Assembly (NCBI RefSeq): GCF_000350085.1
Contig: NZ_CAUM01000059.1
Location: 1-32,160, forward strand
DNA length: 32,160 bases
Origin: Mesorhizobium metallidurans STM 2683
GTDB lineage: Bacteria > Pseudomonadota > Alphaproteobacteria > Rhizobiales > Rhizobiaceae
Direction of reading: 5' to 3'
The position numbers and the translations under genes were made by a program. The notes beneath the pieces are model-generated. The model was not told the origin of the DNA, ran no database searches, and saw only the letters and a list, made by a program, of their open reading frames with translations. Numbering within the stretch: position 1 is the stretch's first letter; every line of letters starts with the position of its first letter. This document shows, in pieces, positions 8,507 to 15,529 of the stretch.

Positions 8507-9291
8507 AGCTGACGGCATTGGTTTCCAGACATCCGGCAAGCGTGCTCGCCATCGTACGCCGCTACGAGGCGGCCGGCTTCCGCGCCTGGCCGGCGGCGGC
8601 CGTTCATTATGACGGCACCTGGGTGGTGCGGCTGACGGCCGGCCATCCGGCCAAGCGGCTGAATTCGGTCAACCCGCTGGATCCGGGCGACACCCAGCAC
8701 ATTGGCGAGCGCATCGGCCGCGCCAGCCGCCGTTTCGACGCCTATGGCAGGCCGCTGACCTTTCGCATCTCGCCACTGTCGGGGCCCGATCTGTCTGGGC
8801 ATCTCGACAAGGAAGGCTGGAGCATATTCGACGAATCGCTGGTGATGCGCCTGCCGCTGGCGGACGCGCAACTCGACCTGGCCATGGACCAGATCCCGTT
8901 GAAGGATATCAGCCGCTTTATCGGCGCATCGCTCAAGGTCAGCGGTTCCGACGTGTCGCTGCGCCCCGGCCTGTCAGAGATCATCGGCGCGATCCAGCCC
9001 GAGGCCGGGCTGTTCGCGCTCGAACAGGACAGCGAGCCGCTGGCGACATTGATCTGCGTTCATGACGGCGATCTTGCCGGATTGTTCGAGGTCGCCACCG
9101 ACAGATCGGTGCGCAACCAGGGTCATGGCCGCAATCTTATCCTGTCGGCGCTGAAATGGGCGCGGCTGCGCGGCGCCCGCGAAGCCTGGCTGCAGGTCGA
9201 GGCCGGCAATGCGCCGGCGCTGGCGCTCTATCGTTCGCTGGGCTTCGAAGAAGTCTATCGCTATCACTATCGCCGGCCGCCCGGCGCATGA
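8500..9291 (+). CDS. GNAT-family N-acetyltransferase
   Basis: The 263-residue protein has an N-terminal half of unclear role and a C-terminal GNAT domain (~150-260). The acetyl-CoA pyrophosphate-binding loop RNQGHGR is at 205-211, followed by LQVEAGNAPALALYRSLGF, the usual GNAT motif B. It transfers an acyl group from acyl-CoA to an unknown amine substrate. Its place between argJ and mutT hints at a small-molecule target, but that is inference. The start is an awkward one: TTG at 8500, inside the tandem duplication, with GAGGA only 2-3 nt upstream and a TAG immediately before in frame. The stop overlaps the mutT start as ATGA. Confidence 0.85.
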   Translation: MAELTALVSRHPASVLAIVRRYEAAGFRAWPAAAVHYDGTWVVRLTAGHPAKRLNSVNPLDPGDTQHIGERIGRASRRFDAYGRPLTFRISPLSGPDLSGHLDKEGWSIFDESLVMRLPLADAQLDLAMDQIPLKDISRFIGASLKVSGSDVSLRPGLSEIIGAIQPEAGLFALEQDSEPLATLICVHDGDLAGLFEVATDRSVRNQGHGRNLILSALKWARLRGAREAWLQVEAGNAPALALYRSLGFEEVYRYHYRRPPGA

Positions 9292-9710
9292 GCGACGTCA
9301 AATCCGCCGGCAAGCGCCTGCTCCTGGTCGCGGCCTGCGCGCTGGTCGATGCCGACGGCCGCGTGCTTCTGGCGCAACGTCCCGAAGGCAAGCAGCTCGC
9401 CGGTCTGTGGGAATTTCCGGGCGGCAAGGTCGAGCCCGGTGAGACGCCGGAACAGTGCCTCATCCGCGAGCTCTACGAGGAAATCGGCATCGAGACCGAA
9501 ATCCCCTGCCTGGCGCCGCTGACCTTCGCCAGCCATTCCTACGATGATTTTCACTTGCTGATGCCGCTGTTCGTCTGCCGCCGCTTCCATGGCATCGCCC
9601 AGCCGAAGGAGGGCCAGGTGCTGAAATGGGTACGGCCGCGCCAGATGCGCGATTTTCCGATGCCGCCGGCCGACCCGCCGCTGGTTCAGTTCCTCATCGA
9701 TCTGCTGTAA
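9288..9710 (+). CDS. mutT: Nudix hydrolase, MutT-type 8-oxo-dGTP diphosphatase
   Basis: The 140-residue protein has a complete Nudix box (Gx5Ex7REUxEExGU) at residues 46-68, ending in RELYEEIGI, which binds the catalytic magnesium. The preceding LAQRPEGKQLAGLWEFPGG is typical of MutT, which hydrolyses 8-oxo-dGTP to the monophosphate and so prevents A:T to C:G mutations. The C-terminal WVRPRQMRDFPMPPAD segment also fits MutT. The ATG overlaps the GNAT stop by 4 bp, implying translational coupling. Substrate specificity cannot be proven from sequence, but length and flanking motifs fit MutT better than other Nudix families. Confidence 0.9.
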   Translation: MSDVKSAGKRLLLVAACALVDADGRVLLAQRPEGKQLAGLWEFPGGKVEPGETPEQCLIRELYEEIGIETEIPCLAPLTFASHSYDDFHLLMPLFVCRRFHGIAQPKEGQVLKWVRPRQMRDFPMPPADPPLVQFLIDLL

Positions 9711-9814
9711 GCCGGACTGTTCGCTGCCGGCCCTGTTTCACGCGGCGTTAATGAAAGATTTATCTTGCCGTGAAAAGTTGAGGCAAAGCGCCGATATCAC
9801 CGGGGAGCGATTGC

Positions 9815-10132
9815 ATGAGCCTCGACAGGGACTGGGATTCGATCCGGCCCGATCGTTTTCGTAGTGCAAGCGAAGCAGGCATGGGCCTGTTGCGCCTCAC
9901 GCTGCTGTTCGGTTCGGCCGCGGTGGCTCTGGCCTTGTTCGCGACGCCTTACCTCGACAGCCGGACGCGATTGCAGTCCACCGGCGACGATTTCGGAAGC
10001 GGCGTCGACATGATGAGCACGGCTTCGATCGGTCGTCGCGACACCTACACGCTGCGCAGGAGTGTCCTGCAGCCGCTGCCCGGTTCGGTCTGCGTCATCA
10101 GCAACAATGGCAGCAACAGCGGCGACTGCTGA
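9815..10132 (+). CDS. Small single-pass membrane protein of unknown function
   Basis: I do not recognise this 105-residue protein. A short charged N-terminus (MSLDRDWDSIRPDRFRSASE) is followed by one hydrophobic segment at about 23-44 (LLRLTLLFGSAAVALALFATPYL). The remaining ~60 residues are polar and Ser/Gly/Asn-rich and end in a cysteine. The charge distribution suggests the N-terminus stays inside and the C-terminus lies in the periplasm, with two cysteines near the end that could form a disulfide. A GGGGAG ribosome-binding site 8-9 nt before the ATG supports translation. It lies between mutT and an Flp-type pilin gene. Confidence 0.7.
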   Translation: MSLDRDWDSIRPDRFRSASEAGMGLLRLTLLFGSAAVALALFATPYLDSRTRLQSTGDDFGSGVDMMSTASIGRRDTYTLRRSVLQPLPGSVCVISNNGSNSGDC

Positions 10133-10178
10133 TCGAAAGCGCGTCATGCGTGCGGCGCTCTTTGCGGGGCATGCGTAG

Positions 10179-10244
10179 TTAACATATTTCGAGAACGCCG
10201 CCGTTTCATCGCCTGTTAAGCCTGTGCCGTTAACCTTTCTTAAC
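10179..10244. promoter_or_regulatory. Cluster of TTAA half-sites upstream of the pilin gene (possible CtrA sites)
   Basis: Four TTAA tetramers fall in 66 bp (10179, 10216, 10230, 10240), unusual in a GC-rich genome. The last two read GTTAACC...TTTCTTAAC, close to the alphaproteobacterial CtrA pattern TTAA-N7-TTAA but with a 6-bp spacer. In Caulobacter, CtrA activates the pilin gene pilA. CtrA control here is inference. Confidence 0.35.
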
Positions 10245-10277
10245 ACGTCGGCGCTAGGGTCGTGGCAAGCGGGACCG

Positions 10278-10463
10278 ATGGCCATGAAAACAGTGCTGCA
10301 GCGATTTTTAGAGGACGAGACAGGCGCCACGGCCATTGAATATGGGCTGATCGTTGCCGTACTGTCGCTCACCGTCATCAGCGGCATCGGCCAGGCCGCC
10401 GATGCGATCTCCTGGATGTTCAGCGACAACAACAGCAAGCTGGTGAAAGCTTTCGCAAAATGA
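10278..10463 (+). CDS. Flp/Fap-type pilin subunit
   Basis: The 61-residue product is a typical Flp prepilin: a short leader (MAMKTVLQRFLEDETG), cleavage expected after the glycine by a TadV-type prepilin peptidase, then the Flp motif ATAIEYGLIVAVLSLTVI forming the hydrophobic assembly helix. Flp subunits build the thin type IVb pili used for surface attachment. No tad/cpa assembly genes are in the window, so this is an orphan or dispersed copy. An ATG at 10284 is an alternative start; the frame continues upstream to 10224 but without pilin-like sequence. The upstream region has clustered TTAA sites. Confidence 0.9.
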   Translation: MAMKTVLQRFLEDETGATAIEYGLIVAVLSLTVISGIGQAADAISWMFSDNNSKLVKAFAK

Positions 10464-10496
10464 TCGCAACCGGCTATCCAGGGTTGTGGGGTCCGG

Positions 10497-11369
10497 TCAG
10501 CGCCCTTCGGGATTTTCCAATATCGTCTTGAGCGAGACCTTGGCTGAGCCCGGCTTCAGCGGCTTTTGCTGCGAGGCATCCGGTGCCCAGCCGGACATCC
10601 AGACGATCGGGAAACTCGCCCTGATGCGACCATCGGCGTCCGCGAACCGTTCGGCGTAGATTTCGGCGGCGCGGGCAAACAGCCTTCGCGTGCCCGGCCG
10701 GCGGCTACGGTCGACGAGCGCGCTGGTCTCACCCATGGCCCGCAAATCCGCCATCAGGCCAAACAGGGTTGCGTAGCGCACCGTCACCGTTTCGACATCC
10801 GCCACCGGCAAGGCGAAGCCGGCACGTTGCAAGAGCGCGCCGGCGTCACGCACGTCGGTGAACGGGATGACGCGCGGACTGACGCCGCCATAGAGCTCGG
10901 TCTCGGCGGCCAGCAGGCTTTCGCGCAATTCGGAAAGCGTGCCGGCGCCGGCAAAGGCGCCGAGGAAAAGACCGTCCGGCTTCAGCGCGCGGCGGATCTG
11001 CACCAGCATGCCGGGAATGTCGTTCATCGCCTGCAGCGACAGCAGGCAGACAGCGAGGTCGAGGCTTTGCGGCTCGAACGGCACTGTTTCCAACGATGAG
11101 ACCAATCCCGCCTCGCCCTTCAGGAAAGCCGCGTCCGCCTCGACGCGCACGATCTCCGCCACCTTGCCGCTTGCCTCGATCGCGCCGGCGGCAGACGGCG
11201 TCTGGCAAAACAGGACGGCCGCCCTGTTAAATTTGCGCTCGACGGCGCCCAGCCGGTCGGCAAGTTCTTCGGCTGCGCGGCGCATCAGGAAATCCGCACC
11301 GCTGACAGGGTGGGCCAATGCCCGGCGCTTGTGCGCCAGCCACAGCGGGATGTCTGTTATAGGGTGCAA
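10497..11369 (-). CDS. Class I SAM-dependent methyltransferase (BioC/NDUFAF5-like)
   Basis: The 290-residue protein starts at a TTG (11369) with AGGA 9 nt upstream, giving MHPITDIPLWLAHKRRALAH. This N-terminus with the FLMRRAAEELADRLGAVERKF block is typical of alphaproteobacterial BioC-like proteins related to mitochondrial NDUFAF5, a complex I assembly factor. Motif I is degenerate here. The acidic post-I strand, LAVCLLSLQAMNDIPGMLVQIRRALKPDGLFLGAF (motifs II-III), is clear. A true biotin (BioC) role is less likely, as no bio genes are near. The frame continues upstream to 11633 but overlaps comF, so I reject the longer form. It diverges from comF with only 55 bp between the start codons. 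Confidence 0.82.
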   Translation of the reverse strand: MHPITDIPLWLAHKRRALAHPVSGADFLMRRAAEELADRLGAVERKFNRAAVLFCQTPSAAGAIEASGKVAEIVRVEADAAFLKGEAGLVSSLETVPFEPQSLDLAVCLLSLQAMNDIPGMLVQIRRALKPDGLFLGAFAGAGTLSELRESLLAAETELYGGVSPRVIPFTDVRDAGALLQRAGFALPVADVETVTVRYATLFGLMADLRAMGETSALVDRSRRPGTRRLFARAAEIYAERFADADGRIRASFPIVWMSGWAPDASQQKPLKPGSAKVSLKTILENPEGR

Positions 11370-11424
11370 TGGGCAGGTTCCTGTTTTCCCGTGCTTGGAT
11401 ATAGTGGCGCGGAGGACCAACCAC

Positions 11425-12225
11425 GTGGCCGATCCTATGCCAGAGATCAAGGGTATTGCGATCAAGGGTATTGCTCGAAAGGCATTGGGCTGGCCGGCGC
11501 GCATCCTGTTTCCGCCGGTCTGCGCCGGCTGCCGCCGCCATGTCTCGCAGCCCGGCGTGCTGTGCGGCGCCTGCTGGCCGAAACTCAGGCTTCTGGAGCG
11601 GCCCTGGTGCCCGGTCATGGGCACGCCGTTCACCCATCACATGGGCGATGGGTTCCTGTCCGCCGAGGCGATTGCCGACCCGCCGCCCTTCGAGCGTGCG
11701 CGGGCAGCAGTGGCCTATTCCGGTGTCGCCCGCCAGATGGTGCAAGGGTTGAAATACCAGGATCGCACCGATCTGGCGCCATGGATGGCGCGCTGGATGC
11801 TGCGCGCCGGCGCCGAATTGATCGCGGAGGCCGATATGGTCGTGCCGGTGCCGCTGCACTGGCGGCGCTTTTTCAGGCGCCAGTTCAACCAGTCTGCGGA
11901 GCTCGCAAGGGCGGTGTCACAGCTTGGCGGCCGGCCTTTCGCGCCGTCGGCGATCCGCCGTGTCAAACTCACCCGCCAGCAGGTCGGGCTGGAGCGGCAG
12001 GAGCGCGAGGAGAATGTGCGTGCCGCATTCAAAGTGCCCGGCGAGGCGGAAATCGAGATCGCCGGGGGCCGGGTGCTGCTGATCGACGACGTCTATACCA
12101 CCGGCGCCACCGTCCGCGCGGTCGCCAAGGCGCTGAAGAAGGGCGGTGCCGGCGCGGTCGATGTGCTGACCTTCGCGCGCGTGTTGCCGGGGGACTTTCG
12201 GGCGGACGAGTCCGCGACTATATAA
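11425..12225 (+). CDS. comF: ComF-family phosphoribosyltransferase-like protein
   Basis: The 266-residue protein has the ComF layout: an N-terminal zinc ribbon (C33xxC36 and C47xxC50), then a type I phosphoribosyltransferase fold with the PRPP-binding loop VLLIDDVYTTGAT at 217-229. In Bacillus and Haemophilus ComF is needed for DNA uptake, probably on the cytoplasmic side; in non-competent bacteria its role is unclear. I prefer the GTG at 11425 because GGAGGA lies 8 nt upstream; the ATG at 11437 is 20 nt from it. Residues just after the start contain a duplicated IKGIA caused by a 15-bp tandem repeat. It heads an operon with grxC, a nitrilase and a DUF1178 gene. Confidence 0.9.
   Translation: MADPMPEIKGIAIKGIARKALGWPARILFPPVCAGCRRHVSQPGVLCGACWPKLRLLERPWCPVMGTPFTHHMGDGFLSAEAIADPPPFERARAAVAYSGVARQMVQGLKYQDRTDLAPWMARWMLRAGAELIAEADMVVPVPLHWRRFFRRQFNQSAELARAVSQLGGRPFAPSAIRRVKLTRQQVGLERQEREENVRAAFKVPGEAEIEIAGGRVLLIDDVYTTGATVRAVAKALKKGGAGAVDVLTFARVLPGDFRADESATI
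11446..11475. repeat. 15-bp tandem duplication inside comF
   Basis: ATCAAGGGTATTGCG at 11446-11460 is repeated at 11461-11475 with one difference at the last base. It adds an extra in-frame IKGIA near the ComF N-terminus, before the zinc ribbon, and should be harmless. Confidence 0.9.
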
Positions 12226-12254
12226 GTTCTGGAAAAGGCAGGATTGCTGACCCG

Positions 12255-12533
12255 ATGGTCGATGTGACGATCTATACACGGATGATGTGCGGCTATTGCA
12301 TGGCGGCCAAGCGGCTGCTCGAGCGCAAGGGCGTTGCCTACACCGAACACGACGCATCCTTCTCGCCGGAACTACGCCAGGAAATGATTTCCCGCGCGCG
12401 CGGCCGCTCGACCTTTCCGCAGATTTTCATCGGCGATACGCATGTCGGCGGCTCAGACGATCTTCACGAACTGGAGGCGCAGGGCCGGCTAGACAAACTT
12501 CTTGCCAACGGCTCGGCGAATTTGAGGACATGA
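12255..12533 (+). CDS. grxC: Class I glutaredoxin (GrxC/Grx3 type)
   Basis: The 92-residue protein is a complete dithiol glutaredoxin: active site C12-G-Y-C15 within VTIYTRMMCGYCMAAKRLL, the cis-proline segment STFPQIFIG, and the glutathione-binding GGSDDLHEL. It reduces disulfides and glutathione mixed disulfides using glutathione. The start lies 29 bp after comF, with a weak AGGA ribosome-binding site about 12 nt upstream, so translation may be partly coupled. Its stop overlaps the nearby ATG of the nitrilase gene. Co-expression with a nitrilase-fold amidase that may act on deaminated glutathione would make biological sense (inference). Confidence 0.95.
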   Translation: MVDVTIYTRMMCGYCMAAKRLLERKGVAYTEHDASFSPELRQEMISRARGRSTFPQIFIGDTHVGGSDDLHELEAQGRLDKLLANGSANLRT

Positions 12534-12535
12534 CC

Positions 12536-13402
12536 ATGGGTGCTTTCAAGGCGGCGGCGATCCAGATGCGTTCGGGCACCAGCCCGGAGCGCAATGCGGT
12601 CGACCTGGAGCGGCTGGTGCGCGAGGCGGCACGCCAGGGCGCGACCTACATCCAGACGCCGGAAATGACCGGTGCGCTGGTCCGCGACAGCCGAGCGCGC
12701 GCCGCCTCCTTCACCTCGGAGGATAAGGACATCATCGTCGCAACCGCACGCAAGCTGGCCCGAGAATTCGGCGTCTTCCTGCATATCGGCTCGACCGCCA
12801 TCCTGCGCGCCGACGGCAAGCTCGCCAACCGCGCGCTGCTGTTCGGGCCGGATGGCGCTACGCTTGCCAGCTACGACAAGATCCACATGTTCGACGTCGA
12901 CCTCGACAATGGCGAGAGCTGGCGCGAATCCGCCGCCTATGAGCCCGGCATCGAGGCCGTCGTCACCGGGATCGACGGCGCGAGGCTGGGCTTCGCCGTC
13001 TGCTACGATCTGCGCTTTCCGCAACTCTTCCGCGCCGAGGCGCTGGCTGGCGCCGACCTGCTTTCGGTGCCCGCCGCCTTCACCCGGCAAACCGGCGAGG
13101 CTCACTGGCACGTGCTGCTCAGGGCACGCGCCATCGAAAACGGCGCCTATGTCGTCGCCGCGGCGCAGGGCGGACTGCATGAGGACGGCCGCGAGACCTA
13201 CGGCCATTCGCTGATCGTCGATCCATGGGGCCGCATCGTTGCGGAAGCGGCGCATGACGAACCGGCGGTGATCGTCGCCGAGATCGATCCGGGGCAGTCG
13301 CTTGCCGCGCGTAAAAAGATTCCGAATCTGAAAAATGCGCGCGATTTCGCCGTCAATGCAGGTTCGGCCGAGGCACTGCGCCTCAGGGGTGCGGCGTCTT
13401 GA
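12536..13402 (+). CDS. Carbon-nitrogen hydrolase (nitrilase superfamily, Nit1/omega-amidase-like)
   Basis: The 288-residue protein carries the full nitrilase catalytic triad: E43 (PEMTGAL), K115 (DKIHMFDVDL) and C156 (CYDLRFPQLFR). The KIHMFDVDL and CYDLRFP segments are those of the Nit1/Nit2 branch, whose members hydrolyse deaminated glutathione or alpha-ketoglutaramate. Deaminated glutathione amidase is the likeliest activity and the neighbouring glutaredoxin fits, but exact substrate is uncertain. GAGGA lies 7 nt before the ATG at 12536, which I prefer; an ATG at 12530 overlaps the grxC stop. The stop codon overlaps the DUF1178 start as TTGA. Confidence 0.9.
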   Translation: MGAFKAAAIQMRSGTSPERNAVDLERLVREAARQGATYIQTPEMTGALVRDSRARAASFTSEDKDIIVATARKLAREFGVFLHIGSTAILRADGKLANRALLFGPDGATLASYDKIHMFDVDLDNGESWRESAAYEPGIEAVVTGIDGARLGFAVCYDLRFPQLFRAEALAGADLLSVPAAFTRQTGEAHWHVLLRARAIENGAYVVAAAQGGLHEDGRETYGHSLIVDPWGRIVAEAAHDEPAVIVAEIDPGQSLAARKKIPNLKNARDFAVNAGSAEALRLRGAAS

Positions 13403-13824
13403 TCCGATTCTCCCTGATCTGCGATCACGACCACGAATTCGAAGCCTGGTTCCGCAGCAACGACGATTTCGACACCCAGAAGAAGCGCGGTTTCGTTGAT
13501 TGCCCCACCTGCGGCTCGCACAAGATAGAAAAGGCGCTGATGGCGCCGGCCGTCTCCACCGGGCGCAAACAGGAAAAGATCGCGCTCGCCATGGGCGAAG
13601 CGCAGAAGCAGGCGCTGGCGCAATTGAAGGCCATGGCCGAGAAAGTGCGCGAGAATGCCGACTATGTCGGCGACAAATTTGCCGAGGAAGCGCGCAAGAT
13701 CCATTTCGGCGAGAGCGATCCGCGCGGCATCTATGGCGAGGCGACACTTGACGAGGCCAAGAGCCTGGCCGAGGACGGCGTCGAGTTCATGCCGATCCCG
13801 AGCTTTCCCGACGATCGCAACTGA
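13399..13824 (+). CDS. DUF1178 family protein
   Basis: The 141-residue product matches the alphaproteobacterial DUF1178 family, of unknown function. The N-terminus (MIRFSLICDHDHEFEAWF) has a cysteine at 8 and a CPTCGS pair at 35-38, resembling a zinc ribbon; the middle third is a charged amphipathic helix (~55-100). The start is a TTG that shares bases with the nitrilase stop (TTGA), so translation is probably coupled. It is the last gene of the comF-grxC-nitrilase operon. I can offer no tested function; association with nitrilase genes is a pattern I recall from related genomes. Confidence 0.85.
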   Translation: MIRFSLICDHDHEFEAWFRSNDDFDTQKKRGFVDCPTCGSHKIEKALMAPAVSTGRKQEKIALAMGEAQKQALAQLKAMAEKVRENADYVGDKFAEEARKIHFGESDPRGIYGEATLDEAKSLAEDGVEFMPIPSFPDDRN

Positions 13825-13900
13825 CTCAGCCAATTTTCCCGAACTGGTTCATTCACCCGGCTGCTTTTGCTGGTGACCTCGCAGCGATCGAGGAAACACA

Positions 13901-14815
13901 ATGAAATTTCTCTGGGATTCGGCGCTCGGCCTTCTGGTCGTCACCGGCGGCCTGCTCGGCCTGACGCTGCCGTTCGGCAAGCTGGCGACGGCGGCCGGCG
14001 TGCCGGCCATGGTCTGGGCCTTCATCATCTCGTTTGGCGCCGGCGGCGTGCTTTTGTGCGCTCTGCTGCTCAACGGGGAGCGCGTCCGGTTCAGCCCGCA
14101 CAGGCTGCGCTATTTCTTCGTCACCGCGGCGGTATCCTACGCTATCCCCAATCTCCTGATGTTCTCGGCCATTCCGCATCTTGGCGCCGGCTATACCGGC
14201 ATCATGTTCACGCTGTCGCCTGTCATCACGCTGGTGTTTTCGATCCTGCTTGGCGTCCGGCGACCCAATCTGCTCGGCGTCGCCGGCATCGCCGTAGGCT
14301 TCGTCGGCGCGGTGATGGTCGCTGTGACGCGCGGCGAGGCCGGCCAGCCGGCCGAATTCTTCTGGGTGCTGATGGGGCTGCTCATTCCGGTCAGCCTTGC
14401 CGTTGGCAACATCTACCGTACGGTCGACTGGCCCGAAGGCACCGGCCCGATCGAACTCGCTGTCGGCAGCCATCTGGCATCGGCCACGCTTCTGCTCGCC
14501 GGGATTCTCGCCCTGTTCGGGGTCAAGGCCTTTGCGCCGCTTGGCGGCGTGCCGCTGGTGGCCGCCGGACAGGTGGCGTCGGCCTCGGCGATGTTTGTTT
14601 TCTTCTTCCGGCTGCAGGCGGTCGGCGGCCCGGTCTATCTCAGCCAGATCGGCTATGTGGCGGCGGCGGTCGGGCTGTTTGCCGGAACGATCTTCCTCGG
14701 CGAGCACTACCAATTGCTGACCTGGGCGGGCGCGGCCATCATCGTTGTCGGCGTGTTCATCACCACCAAAGCGCAAAGTCAAACCACCACGAAGGCGCAA
14801 AGCCAGGCTGCGTGA
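13901..14815 (+). CDS. EamA/DMT-superfamily transporter
   Basis: The 304-residue, very hydrophobic protein has about ten predicted membrane helices in two EamA-like halves (roughly 5-140 and 150-295), as in the drug/metabolite transporter superfamily. The second half contains QVASASAMFVFFFRL and the family-typical SQIGYVAAAVGLFAGTIFLGE segment. Such proteins usually export amino acids, sugars or small metabolites; the substrate here is unknown. GAGGA lies 7 nt before the ATG. The last 15 residues repeat (KAQSQTTTKAQSQAA) owing to an imperfect direct repeat in the DNA. The gene converges on the winged-helix regulator, with only 7 bp between the two stops. Confidence 0.88.
   Translation: MKFLWDSALGLLVVTGGLLGLTLPFGKLATAAGVPAMVWAFIISFGAGGVLLCALLLNGERVRFSPHRLRYFFVTAAVSYAIPNLLMFSAIPHLGAGYTGIMFTLSPVITLVFSILLGVRRPNLLGVAGIAVGFVGAVMVAVTRGEAGQPAEFFWVLMGLLIPVSLAVGNIYRTVDWPEGTGPIELAVGSHLASATLLLAGILALFGVKAFAPLGGVPLVAAGQVASASAMFVFFFRLQAVGGPVYLSQIGYVAAAVGLFAGTIFLGEHYQLLTWAGAAIIVVGVFITTKAQSQTTTKAQSQAA
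14762..14805. repeat. Imperfect direct repeat at the 3' end of the EamA gene
   Basis: ACCACCAAAGCGCAAAG (from 14762) recurs as ACCACCACGAAGGCGCAAAG (from 14783), encoding the repeated TTKAQSQ tail. It looks like a short duplication or a repeat element reaching into the coding end. Confidence 0.6.
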
Positions 14816-14822
14816 GTTCGGC

Positions 14823-15419
14823 TCAGCTTGTCCCGTCGCCGTTCTGCTCGCCGCCGGGTTCCGGCTGCGGATGCCGGCGGCGATGGGTGGCGGCGGCGCG
14901 GGCCGCCTGTTCGTATATGCCCGTCATCAGTTCGAGCGTGCGCGCGACGTCCTCGAGCTTGCCCGCCATCTCGGGAATCCGCGTCACCGCCTCGATGAGC
15001 AGGACCGAGCGAATATCGGCATAGCGTTCGGTCACCCGGTGGCCGAGCGATGTCACTTCATAGGTGACACCGGCCCGGCCGCTGCCGGTGCGCGTGATCA
15101 ATCCGCCCTTCAGCAGCTTGCGCAAGGAGTACTGGATGTTGGGGATGTCGTCCCGATTGGTCATCTGGGCAAGGTCGCGGACGCTCTTTGGCCGGTCGTT
15201 CATCCTGATGATGTGGAGCAGTGCGTTCTCAGGCCCGCTGGCGGAAAACTCGATCACCGTGGCAAGGCACTCGGCCTGCCAGTGGCCGAACGCCTCGTAG
15301 GAGCGCATCAGCGCATACTCGACTTCAGTGACGTCGATCTCAAGCGGCGTGCGGGCCAGGTGCCAGCCGCGATCCAGCAACTCCGCCTGTGTCTCCAGAG
15401 ATTTGCGCCGGTCATTCAT
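14823..15419 (-). CDS. Winged-helix (MarR-like) transcriptional regulator
   Basis: The 198-residue protein has a central winged helix-turn-helix (about 75-135): ENALLHIIRMNDRPKSVRDLAQM, then IQYSLRKLLKGGLITRTGSGRAGVTYEVT, the wing. N- and C-terminal helices would form the dimer, as in MarR relatives. Like MarR proteins it probably acts as a dimer on a palindrome and senses a small ligand. A GAGGG lies about 8-9 nt before the ATG. It diverges from the flavin monooxygenase gene; a perfect inverted repeat lies 55-84 bp from its start and overlaps the putative promoter of that gene, so it is the obvious candidate regulator of the oxygenase pair. Confidence 0.85.
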   Translation of the reverse strand: MNDRRKSLETQAELLDRGWHLARTPLEIDVTEVEYALMRSYEAFGHWQAECLATVIEFSASGPENALLHIIRMNDRPKSVRDLAQMTNRDDIPNIQYSLRKLLKGGLITRTGSGRAGVTYEVTSLGHRVTERYADIRSVLLIEAVTRIPEMAGKLEDVARTLELMTGIYEQAARAAATHRRRHPQPEPGGEQNGDGTS

Positions 15420-15474
15420 CCGCCAGTCCCTCTTCTACGCAGCATGCGCCGATCCGAACGATTGCGTCTACACG

Positions 15475-15503
15475 AATTTATGATAGACTTTCTATCATAA
15501 ATT
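15475..15503. promoter_or_regulatory. Perfect 12-bp inverted repeat, predicted operator of the monooxygenase locus
   Basis: AATTTATGATAG (15475-15486) and CTATCATAAATT (15492-15503) form a perfect palindrome around a 5-bp spacer (ACTTT). It is strikingly AT-rich for this genome and lies between the divergent regulator and oxygenase genes. Size and symmetry fit a dimeric winged-helix repressor. Confidence 0.75.
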
Positions 15504-15508
15504 ATAAT
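15503..15508 (+). promoter_or_regulatory. Predicted -10 box of the monooxygenase operon
   Basis: TATAAT, a perfect -10 hexamer, abuts the right arm of the inverted repeat, 21 bp before the oxygenase ATG. The -35 region would fall inside the palindrome and does not match TTGACA well, so the promoter may be weak or repressed by the regulator. Confidence 0.5.
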
Positions 15509-15529
15509 CAAAGATGAGGAGAACGGACC

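Noticed and set aside
10939..11424. Long 5' extension of comF
   Set aside because: It is antisense to the BioC-like methyltransferase gene; the GTG at 11425 with GGAGGA fits better.
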